Positions 1 to 6,806 of a stretch of DNA of 11,860 bases are shown here, one piece after another; the stretch's first letter is position 1, and the number at the start of each line of letters is the position of its first letter. A program made the translations under genes and the position numbers. Under the pieces are notes generated by a model. It saw only the letters and a list, made by a program, of their open reading frames with translations. It was not told the origin of the DNA and searched no databases. The stretch is from Kiritimatiellia bacterium (GTDB lineage: Bacteria; Verrucomicrobiota; Kiritimatiellia; RFP12; UBA3636), in NCBI GenBank assembly GCA_017413145.1, contig JAFPUX010000544.1, positions 1 through 11,860 on the forward strand, written 5' to 3'.

Positions 1-1484
1 GCGCCGTCGGCGACCCACTGCGCGGCGGGCGAAACCGATCCGCCCGCGCCGGCCGACGCCGAAACGAGGTGCCGGACCTCCCAGTTCCAGACGAGCTTCA
101 TGCCGCCGGAACCGGCGTAGTCGACGCGGCAGGTGCGGTCGTCCTCGCCCGCCTCCGGTTCGGCGGACGTGCGGAGGAGCGTCTCCGCGCCGTCCGCGAC
201 GGCGTAGAGGCTCCACCCCGTGCAGAAGGCGCGCGTGCCGGACGAAAGCTCGACGGACTCCGGCGCGGAGAAGGCGTGGACGCCGGCGGCGGGGGATTCC
301 GTCCGGCCGTACGCGGGCGAGCCGCCGCCGGCGTATCGCGACGGCGAGCCCTCGACGAGGATGAAGTCCGCGGGCATGCGCGCGACGGCGCCGAAGGAAA
401 GGAAGCCTGCGCCTGCCTGCGTGTCGTATTCGGCCTGGATCCACTCCGCCGACGGAACGGCGCCGAGCAGGCGGCATTCGTCCACCGAGCCGACGAGCTG
501 CGAGCCCGCGTCCATCGCGTAGCCGCCGATGGCGAGCGGCTTGCCGTTGTCGAGCGGCGCGGCGGCGTACGTGTTCCGCTTTTTCAAAACCCCGTTCTCC
601 CAGAGGGCCGCCGTGTTGCCGCCTTCGTAGACGATGCAGACGTGGCGCCAGCCGTGGCCGGCGAACGCGGGACTCGGAGCGTACGCGGCGATGTTGGCGC
701 CGGACGCGCCGCGGGCGATGAGATTGTTGTTGCCCGGCTTCCAGAGCGTCTCCCAGCCGTTCTGGTCGGCGTAGTCCGCCTTGCGCGAGAAGAGCCGGGC
801 GTCGCCGCTTTGCGCGGCGGAGACGTCGAACCACCCCGAGACCGCGAACCGCTCGCCGACGTTCAGCGCCGTGCGGAACGGGACGGAGAGATACGAGAGC
901 GCGGAGGATGCGGCGTTCGTGGCGCACTGCCGCCCGTTGCCGACGGGTCCCGCGACGGCGACGCACGCGTTCGCCGCGTCCGGGCCGGACGGAACGGCGT
1001 CGAGCCCGCGCGCCGCCGAGTCGGCGACCGCGCCGTCCGACTCCGCCATGTGCCAGACGCCGACGTAGCCCGAGGGACGCCAGACGGAGCCGTCGGTCTG
1101 CGACGCCGGCTGCGACGCCGTGGCGGGGTCTCCCCAGGTCGCGGCGAACGCGAAGCCGTTCGTGAGCACGGGCACGCGCACCCAGACGAGCGACTCGCCG
1201 TTGGTGTTCCAGGACTCGATCTCGCGCGGGAAGGCGGTCTCGCCGTCCGCGTCCGCGAACACGAGGTCCGCGCCGTCCGCGGCGCAGTCCGCGTAATGGA
1301 AGCCGGACACGGCCGTTTCCGAGAGCCGCACGAGGACCGGGAAGTTCGTGAGCGGCGCCGTTCCCGCGTACCCCGCCACGCCGATCTCCGCCTGCCACCG
1401 CGGCGCGGCCGGCGCGACCGACGGCACGAGCGCCGCCAGGGCGGACGCGAGCGCGGCAGAACGGATGGACGTGGGGATGCGCAT
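1..1484 (-). CDS. Secreted DUF2341 + LamG-like (concanavalin A-like) protein, C-terminus cut by window edge
   Basis: About 494 residues are visible, starting at ATG 1484-1482; the 3' end lies outside the window. Residues 1-27 form a signal peptide (two Arg, Ala/Leu-rich core, APA-A cleavage site). Residues about 40-130 match DUF2341: LTNFPVLVRLSE, then GADLVFADADGE, then PREIESWNTNGESLVWVRVP. Residues about 140-365 look like a LamG/concanavalin A-like lectin fold, with GWRHVCIVYEGG, LWENGVL and the closing SVDECRLL...WIQAEYDTQ. The visible tail ends in LVSASAGAGGSVSPAAQWV, which resembles the glycine-rich bacterial repeats that follow such modules in Verrucomicrobiota surface proteins. It begins 5 nt after the GH95 stop, with GGAG 8 nt before the ATG, so it is probably translated with the fucosidase. 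Role inferred: a secreted or surface glycan-binding or adhesion protein. No catalytic motif is seen. The domain reading is fairly sure, the function is not. Confidence 0.82.
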   Translation of the reverse strand, partial: MRIPTSIRSAALASALAALVPSVAPAAPRWQAEIGVAGYAGTAPLTNFPVLVRLSETAVSGFHYADCAADGADLVFADADGETAFPREIESWNTNGESLVWVRVPVLTNGFAFAATWGDPATASQPASQTDGSVWRPSGYVGVWHMAESDGAVADSAARGLDAVPSGPDAANACVAVAGPVGNGRQCATNAASSALSYLSVPFRTALNVGERFAVSGWFDVSAAQSGDARLFSRKADYADQNGWETLWKPGNNNLIARGASGANIAAYAPSPAFAGHGWRHVCIVYEGGNTAALWENGVLKKRNTYAAAPLDNGKPLAIGGYAMDAGSQLVGSVDECRLLGAVPSAEWIQAEYDTQAGAGFLSFGAVARMPADFILVEGSPSRYAGGGSPAYGRTESPAAGVHAFSAPESVELSSGTRAFCTGWSLYAVADGAETLLRTSAEPEAGEDDRTCRVDYAGSGGMKLVWNWEVRHLVSASAGAGGSVSPAAQWVADG

Positions 1485-1506
1485 GGCCGTCACTCCGCGT
1501 TGAGCT
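1482..1506 (-). promoter_or_regulatory. Translational-coupling junction: overlapping SD and stop, ATG 5 nt later
   Basis: On the minus strand the end of the GH95 gene reads CTCAACGCGGAGTGA, then five bases, then ATG. The Shine-Dalgarno core GGAG (1493-1496) abuts the TGA stop (1490-1492), so a ribosome finishing the fucosidase sits on the start site of the LamG protein. The same layout recurs at 8145-8169 with 20 of 25 bases identical. Confidence 0.75.
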
Positions 1507-3865
1507 GTCCGGGGATGCCGGCGCCGCCCTCCTCGGCGCCGCAAAGCGGCATCAGCGCATAGCCGTCCGGATCCCCGCCGGAGACCTTGAGGTCCACGAC
1601 CTTGCCCTGCCGCCACGCGATGTCGACCGTGTACCCGCCCTGCGCCCGGAGGCCCTTCACGCTGCCGTCGGGCCATTCGTCCGGCAGCGCGGGCAGGATG
1701 CGGAGCAGGACCTTCCCGTCCTTCGTGCGCTCGTGGCTCTGGAGGAGCATCTCAGCGATTCCGGCCGTGCACCCGAAGTTGCCGTCGATCTGGAACGGCG
1801 GGTGCGCGTCGAAGAGGTTGGGGTAGGTCCCGCCGCCGGGCCTTGCGTAGGGCGTCCCCTTTTCGCCGACGAGCGCGAGCTGGTTGCGGAGGATTCCGTA
1901 GGCCCGCTTGGCGTCGAGCAGCCGGGCCCAGAGGCACACGCGCCAGCCCATTCCCCAGCCGGTGGACCGGTCGCCGCGATGCTCCAGCGAGACGCGGGCC
2001 GCCTTGAACAGCTCCGGGGTCTCCAGGGCGGTGATCTGGGCGGACGGGTAGAGTCCGTAGAGGTGGGAGACGTGGCGGTGGGTGTCCTTCGGGTCGTCCC
2101 AGTCGCGGCTCCACTCCTGGATCTGCCCCCACCTCCCGACATGGTACGGCTCGATCTCGTCCGCGAAGGCGAGCAGCCGCTCCGCGTAGGCCTCGTCCCC
2201 GCCCAGGATCACGGTGGCCCTGGCGACGGCGGTGACGATGTCGCGCGCGATCGCGTGGTCCATCGTGTTGCCCGGGCCGATGGCGACGTTCAGCCCGGGG
2301 ATGCGGTTCTCGGGGCTGTTCGAGGGCACGAGCGTGAACTTGCCGGTTTCGGGGTCGCGGACCATGTACGAGAGGTAGAACTCCGCCGCGCCCTTCAGCG
2401 TCTCGTAGCGGGCGGCGAGGAAGTCCCTGTCGAGCGTGTAGAGGTAGTGCTGCCAGACGTGCATGGCGAGCCATGCGCCGCCGGACGGCCACGTGCCGCA
2501 GCCCTGCGGGCCGGCGGGGTTCGAGATGCGCCAGAGGTCGGTGTTGTGGTGGGCCGTCCATCCGCGCGCGCCGTAGACGTCCCGCGCCGTGTCCGCGCCC
2601 GTCACCGCCAGTTCGTCGCACATTCTCCAGAGCGGCTCCGCGAGGTCGCCGAGGCCGGTCGGCTCGGCTGGCCAGTAGTTCATCTCGGCGTTGATGTTGA
2701 GCGTGTAGTTGCCGGACCACGGGGGCCAGCGGCTGTCGTTCCAGATGCCCTGGAGGTTCATCGGCTGCGTCCCGGGCTGCGAACCGGAGATCATCAGGTA
2801 GCGGCCGAATCGGAAGAAGAGCTCGACGAGCCGCGGGTCGCCGCGGTCGGCGAAGTCCGAGAACAGCCGGAAGGTCGTCCGCCCCGGCGCCGGGTCGCCG
2901 CCGAGGGAGAGCGTGCAGCGGTCGGCCTGCGCGCGGTAGAACGCCGAGTGCGCGGCCTTCGCCTTGTCGTACGGCACCTTCATCGCCGCCTCGAGCCGTC
3001 TCTCGGCCTCCGCGTGCTCGTCGCCGGAGACGTCGCGGAAGTTCCTGTAGTTCGTCGCGACCGACACGTACAGGATCGCCTCGTCCGCGCCGTCCACGGC
3101 AAGGACGCCGTCCTTCGACGCGACGGTCCCGCCCTTGGCCTTGCAGGCCACGATGCCCTCGAAGTGGAGCTTCCCGGCGCCCTCGGTCTTGTCGCGGTAG
3201 ACGATGCGGTCGCCTTCCGAGACGACGGCCCTGCCGTCCCATGGCGGCAGGATGCGGACCTGGAAGGAAACGGCGCCGCGCCGGGACGCCTTCACGCGCC
3301 AGACCACGACGTCGTCCGTGAAACTCGCGAACGCCTCGCGCTCGAACCGGACGCCGTCGCGCTCGTATTCGACGCGCGCCACGGCGTCGTCGAGCGAGAG
3401 CGAACGCCTGTATCCGTTCGTGGCGCCGTCGCCGCCGAAATCGATCTCGAGCTTCCCGAAGTATTCGTACGCGGCCGCCCCGCGGTAGCCCCCGGGGAGC
3501 GTCTTGGTCACGCCCGCGTAGTCGCCGGCGAAGACCTGCTCCCGCGCCTTCGCGAAGGTTTCGGGCGGAAGGCCGCCGGTGATGTTCGGACCGGGGCCGC
3601 CGGACCAGATCGTGTCCTCGTTGATGGGAACGAGCTCCTTCCCGACGCCGCCGTAGACCATGGCGCCGAGACGCCCGTTGCCGAGCGGGAGCGCCTCGGT
3701 CCAGACGGCGGCGGGGGCGTCGAAGAGCACCTCCATTCCGGCGGCGCCCCGGGCGTCCGCCGCGAGGCTCCCGCACGGGAGAACGGTCGCGGCGGCGATT
3801 GCGGCCGCGGCGGCGGCGAACGACGGGGCCGCGGTGCGGCGCGGGCGGTCGGGGCGGGTGTCCAT
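1490..3865 (-). CDS. GH95 family alpha-L-fucosidase, exported
   Basis: 791 residues. Start chosen at ATG 3865-3863: it has GGAGG 7 nt upstream and is followed by a signal peptide (Arg-rich N-terminus, Ala-rich core residues 15-35, LAADA). The upstream part of the open frame is a shadow of the preceding gene. The GH95 N-terminal domain is clear from residue 45: VWTEALPLGNGRLGAMVYGG and PINEDTIWSGGPGPN. The (alpha/alpha)6 barrel follows, with NLQGIWNDSRWPPW, NYTLNINAEMNYWPAEP, THRHVSHLYGLYPS and HPPFQIDGNFG. By family analogy to Bifidobacterium AfcA, Glu519 (in SPEN) is the general acid; Asn390 and Asn392 (in LNIN) with Asp694 (in QIDG) make up the Asn-assisted base. All are present, so it should be active. 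Known activity of the family is inverting hydrolysis of alpha-1,2-L-fucosides; some members act on alpha-L-galactosides. The last 20 or so residues (CGAEEGGAGIPGQLNAE) extend past the usual C-terminal beta domain and recur in the protein at 8153-10276. Confidence 0.95.
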   Translation of the reverse strand: MDTRPDRPRRTAAPSFAAAAAAIAAATVLPCGSLAADARGAAGMEVLFDAPAAVWTEALPLGNGRLGAMVYGGVGKELVPINEDTIWSGGPGPNITGGLPPETFAKAREQVFAGDYAGVTKTLPGGYRGAAAYEYFGKLEIDFGGDGATNGYRRSLSLDDAVARVEYERDGVRFEREAFASFTDDVVVWRVKASRRGAVSFQVRILPPWDGRAVVSEGDRIVYRDKTEGAGKLHFEGIVACKAKGGTVASKDGVLAVDGADEAILYVSVATNYRNFRDVSGDEHAEAERRLEAAMKVPYDKAKAAHSAFYRAQADRCTLSLGGDPAPGRTTFRLFSDFADRGDPRLVELFFRFGRYLMISGSQPGTQPMNLQGIWNDSRWPPWSGNYTLNINAEMNYWPAEPTGLGDLAEPLWRMCDELAVTGADTARDVYGARGWTAHHNTDLWRISNPAGPQGCGTWPSGGAWLAMHVWQHYLYTLDRDFLAARYETLKGAAEFYLSYMVRDPETGKFTLVPSNSPENRIPGLNVAIGPGNTMDHAIARDIVTAVARATVILGGDEAYAERLLAFADEIEPYHVGRWGQIQEWSRDWDDPKDTHRHVSHLYGLYPSAQITALETPELFKAARVSLEHRGDRSTGWGMGWRVCLWARLLDAKRAYGILRNQLALVGEKGTPYARPGGGTYPNLFDAHPPFQIDGNFGCTAGIAEMLLQSHERTKDGKVLLRILPALPDEWPDGSVKGLRAQGGYTVDIAWRQGKVVDLKVSGGDPDGYALMPLCGAEEGGAGIPGQLNAE
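1519..1541 (-). other. Predicted RNA hairpin in the 3' end of the GH95 gene
   Basis: In the mRNA a 7-bp GC stem (CGGCGCC with GGCGCCG) closes a 9-nt loop reading GAGGAGGGC, which itself contains an SD-like GGAGG. It lies 34 nt upstream of the next start codon. The counterpart at 8437-8459 keeps all seven pairs, one as G-U. The sequence is also coding and GC-rich, so the fold may be incidental. Confidence 0.35.
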
Positions 3866-3872
3866 CGCGTGT

Positions 3873-3877
3873 CCTCC
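3873..3877 (-). promoter_or_regulatory. Ribosome binding site of the GH95 gene
   Basis: GGAGG lies 7 nt upstream of ATG 3865-3863. It decides this start over the very long upstream extension of the same frame, which runs antiparallel in codon use through the beta-helix gene. The 35-nt gap between the beta-helix stop and this ATG shows no promoter-like sequence, so the two genes are probably cotranscribed. Confidence 0.75.
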
Positions 3878-3900
3878 GGCGTCCTTTCCGGTCGTTCGAT

Positions 3901-6711
3901 CTAGCGGCGGTGCGGGAGCTCGGCCCGCTCGACGGCGCCGGTGGCGAGCGTGTTGCCTTCGAAGACGAAGTCGAGCTTCTTGGTCGGGTCGTTGTCCCGC
4001 TTGAGGTAGCCGTTCGCCGACATCGTGCTGCAGCCGACGAGCGCCGCCACGCCTTCGCCGACGGTGCAGTTCCGGAACTCGATCGAGCCCGGCCACTGGT
4101 CGCCGGACGACGAGCGCCAGTCGAAAAGATCGACGAACTGCCCGCACGAGCCGTCCGAGCTCCCGATCCGGCAGCGGTCGAAGCGGAACGTCCCGGTCGC
4201 GTAGGTCCCGAACTTGATCCAGTGCCCGCCGGTCGCGTCGAAGGTGCAGTCCTCGCAGGAGATCGAGCTCGGGTTGGTCCAGTAGCCGGACATGGCGCTT
4301 CCGCCCGCGAACGTGCAGCGGCGGAACTTCACGGACGCCGTCTGCAGGCCGCCGAAGACGCAGTCCTCGAAGGTGCAGTCCTCGAAGGTCTGCTCGCCGC
4401 CGTTCACCCCGCCGAACTCGACGCCCTTGAACGAGCAGCGCTCGAAGAGGTTCGTCCGGTTGACGATGCGGAACCTGCCGCCCTCCATGGCCGCGCCGGT
4501 CCAATGGCCGGAGTCGAGCCGCTCGATCGTGCAGTCGACGAAGCGCGTGCCGAACACCTCCGGAATGGAGACGTTGCGGCCGGTGAAGACCCCGCCGACG
4601 GCGCGCGCGTTCGAGCCGAAGCGGACCGTGAACGGATTCGCGGGGTCGGCAACCGAGCGGTCGAGGTCCGAGAAGGCGAAGTACCACCCTTGGTACGAGC
4701 TTCCTTCGGCCGGCACCTCGAGCGCCTTCGAGTAGACGTTGCGCTCGAACCGGCCGTAGCCGGACCGGTGTCGCCTGCCGCACTTGAACACGCCGACGTC
4801 GATCTCGTTGTCGCGCACGCACGGCGAGTAGGTGCGCGGCCAGAAGTAGAGGCCGCACTTGTTCTTCTCGAAGACGAAGTTGTGGCCCGCGCACGTGAGC
4901 AGGCGGTTGTTGACGGGGTTTTCCTCGCACCGGTTGCCTCGGAAGGTGGCGTCGCGCATCATGTCCCAGCCGTCCTCGGCGTCGAACGCGCACTTCGCCG
5001 CCGACTCGCCGCTGTGCGTGAAGAGGTTGTCCTCGAAGAGGAAGCCCTGCATCGCGCTCGCGGCGTAGCCGACGCAGCGGCAGCGGTCGAAGACGCAGCC
5101 GCGGACCGTGCAGCCGATCGGGATGTGGAAGAGCGTCGTCACGATCCGCGCGTCGTTCGCCTCCTTGGGCTCGTCGGCCGCGAGCGAGACGCGCAGGAAC
5201 GCGGCGCCCTCCGGGATCGGCACGGGGCGGTACTGGTGGATCGTCTCGGAGCACAGGAAGTTCTTCTCCGCGTCGTACCAGCAGCCCGTGAGCTGCCACG
5301 CCTTGCCGCGGACGCCCTGGTAGCCGAGGTAGGCGGAGACCTGCAGCCAGCCGACGGCGAGCGCGGCGTCCTTGAGTTCCCGGAAACCGCTCGTGCAGCG
5401 GCCCTCCTCGGTTTCGTCCAGGGTGCCGTCCACCGGGCGCAGCCCGCCCTTCTCCCAGCCGCCGAAGCCGTCGTAGAACCAGTGGAGCTGGTTGTTCTCG
5501 CCGCGGCCCATCCCGTTGCCGGCGCCATAGCCGGCGATGTCCTTCACGGTCACGTTCTCGACGGAGCAGAAGATCGCGTCGCCGTCGATGTGGAAGCCCA
5601 TCGGCCACTCCGAGTTGTTCGGCGAATGCTCGTAGTCGTGCTCGTAGTAGTCGCCCTCGATCGTGCCGTTCACGAGGTGCGCGTCGCGGACGTTCTCGAT
5701 CGCCACGACGACCGAATGGCTCCCCGTGAACGCGTTCTCCTTGAGCGTCGCGCCGTTGAGATCGAGCGTCACGCCGCCCGGCAGCTTCACCTTGCGGAAC
5801 GGGCTCACGCGGTAGGTCCCGGGCGCGAGCACGACCTTGCGGAAGCCCGCGGCGGCCTTGTCGTCGAGAAGCTTCTGGAGACCCTCGGTCGTCGCGATCG
5901 CGGCCTGCTCGACCGCGTTCGTGTCGTAGCCCTTGTCGAAGACGATGCGCGACTTCTTGAACGAGCCGACGACCGGCTTGCCGTCCTTCGCCGCGATGAA
6001 GACGGTGTAGCCCGGCGCGCCCTTGCGCGGCGCCGGCGGGTTCGCCTTGACGTGGGCGTCGAGCGCCTCGAACAGGAGGCGCGTCGCCTCGTCGCCCTTC
6101 GTCCCCTCGGGCGGGTCGGGGATCTCGACGAGGACCCTGCGCCCGAGGTCGCCGTCGTTGCGGATGCCGTATTCCGCGAGGTCCTTCTCCGTGACGCGGA
6201 ACGTCTTCGACGCGGGAATCTCGAGGAACGACGGCTCGACGACGCGGAACTTGTGCCACACGCGGTGCGACTCGACGCCGTTGCCGAGATCGACCGCCCA
6301 GACGCAGACGTCGTAGTCGCCGGCGGGGAGTTTTCCGAGGTCGAACGCGCCGTCGCCGGACGGCACCTTGCGCTGCTCCTTTTCGCGCGCCTTGCCGTCG
6401 GGCCCGATCCACTTGCAGCGGACCGTGAAGCGGAACGAGTCGTCGAGGAAGCGGACCTTCGAGTGGTCCCAGTCCGTCACGTAAAACGGGATTGAGACCT
6501 TCTGCTTCGTCGTGACCGTCGGCTCGACGTAGTAGGTGGAGATGTACGGGAACTTGAGGTGGTCCGGCGCGACATACCAGTCGCCCGAGCCGTTCTCGGC
6601 CTCCTTGCGGAGGTTCGTCGGGTCGGTGTACTCGCCCGGGACGACCGGCGCGGCGGAGACGGAAAAGGCCGCGCAGGCGGCGCAGGCCAGAAGAAGGGAC
6701 GCGGGTTTCAT
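3901..6711 (-). CDS. Secreted right-handed parallel beta-helix protein (pectate-lyase-like fold)
   Basis: 936 residues from ATG 6711-6709; this start gives a clean signal peptide (MKPASLLLACAACAAFSVSA-A) and lies just after a promoter-like sequence. Residues about 60-158 look like an Ig-like beta domain ending in WHKFRVVEP. A pectate-lyase-superfamily beta-helix opens near residue 265: GLQKLLDDKAAAGFRKVVLAPGTYRV, then LPGGVTLDLNGATL. The helix continues to the C-terminus, interrupted by a beta-rich insert at about 440-530 (VGWLQVSAYLGYQG, IPEGAAFLRVSLAADEP). Rungs carry FxxN in the middle (Asn562, 593, 617, 635, 658) and FxxC later (Cys727, 759, 779, 799, 847, 882). The fold is typical of polysaccharide lyases and glycosidases such as GH28, GH110 or GH141, but I cannot place it in a family or name catalytic residues. 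Its position before the GH95 fucosidase suggests action on the same fucose-bearing glycan; this is inference. Confidence 0.85.
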   Translation of the reverse strand: MKPASLLLACAACAAFSVSAAPVVPGEYTDPTNLRKEAENGSGDWYVAPDHLKFPYISTYYVEPTVTTKQKVSIPFYVTDWDHSKVRFLDDSFRFTVRCKWIGPDGKAREKEQRKVPSGDGAFDLGKLPAGDYDVCVWAVDLGNGVESHRVWHKFRVVEPSFLEIPASKTFRVTEKDLAEYGIRNDGDLGRRVLVEIPDPPEGTKGDEATRLLFEALDAHVKANPPAPRKGAPGYTVFIAAKDGKPVVGSFKKSRIVFDKGYDTNAVEQAAIATTEGLQKLLDDKAAAGFRKVVLAPGTYRVSPFRKVKLPGGVTLDLNGATLKENAFTGSHSVVVAIENVRDAHLVNGTIEGDYYEHDYEHSPNNSEWPMGFHIDGDAIFCSVENVTVKDIAGYGAGNGMGRGENNQLHWFYDGFGGWEKGGLRPVDGTLDETEEGRCTSGFRELKDAALAVGWLQVSAYLGYQGVRGKAWQLTGCWYDAEKNFLCSETIHQYRPVPIPEGAAFLRVSLAADEPKEANDARIVTTLFHIPIGCTVRGCVFDRCRCVGYAASAMQGFLFEDNLFTHSGESAAKCAFDAEDGWDMMRDATFRGNRCEENPVNNRLLTCAGHNFVFEKNKCGLYFWPRTYSPCVRDNEIDVGVFKCGRRHRSGYGRFERNVYSKALEVPAEGSSYQGWYFAFSDLDRSVADPANPFTVRFGSNARAVGGVFTGRNVSIPEVFGTRFVDCTIERLDSGHWTGAAMEGGRFRIVNRTNLFERCSFKGVEFGGVNGGEQTFEDCTFEDCVFGGLQTASVKFRRCTFAGGSAMSGYWTNPSSISCEDCTFDATGGHWIKFGTYATGTFRFDRCRIGSSDGSCGQFVDLFDWRSSSGDQWPGSIEFRNCTVGEGVAALVGCSTMSANGYLKRDNDPTKKLDFVFEGNTLATGAVERAELPHRR

Positions 6712-6748
6712 GCCGTGAATTTTACACCAACCCCGCCCTCCGCCGCAA
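6712..6748 (-). promoter_or_regulatory. Promoter for the beta-helix/GH95/LamG operon, likely giving a leaderless mRNA
   Basis: On the minus strand TTGCGG (6748-6743) is followed after 18 bp by TAAAAT (6724-6719), and TAAAAT ends 7 nt before the ATG of the beta-helix gene. With usual spacing transcription would start at or next to the ATG. No SD stands at normal distance: the nearest purine run, GGAGGG, is about 30 nt away. The -35 box sits inside the inverted repeat CGCCGC-TT-GCGGCG (6741-6754). The rest of the gap (6749-6806) shows nothing else I can identify. Confidence 0.6.
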
Positions 6749-6806
6749 GCGGCGTCACCGTGGATCCGCGAGCGGCGAGGCGAGGTCGGGGAAGCGGACG
6801 CGAAGT

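Noticed and set aside
1733..3904. Long plus-strand open frame of 723 codons opposite the GH95 gene
   Set aside because: It is the antisense shadow of a gene with all family motifs; the translation is low-complexity and rich in Arg, Val, Ala and Glu without any recognisable domain. High GC at third positions removes stops from the opposite strand.
3866..6412. N-terminal extension of the GH95 frame up to 6412
   Set aside because: It overlaps the beta-helix gene entirely, is arginine-rich shadow sequence, and the real start at 3865 has a good SD and signal peptide.
3799..6495. Plus-strand open frame of 898 codons opposite the beta-helix gene
   Set aside because: The minus-strand protein has a signal peptide, a coherent fold and regular repeats; the plus-strand product is an Arg/Ala/Val/Glu-rich shadow with no signal peptide or motif.
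6741..6754. Intrinsic terminator after araM
   Set aside because: The inverted repeat lacks a following U-run on the minus strand and overlaps the proposed -35 box, so a terminator cannot be claimed.
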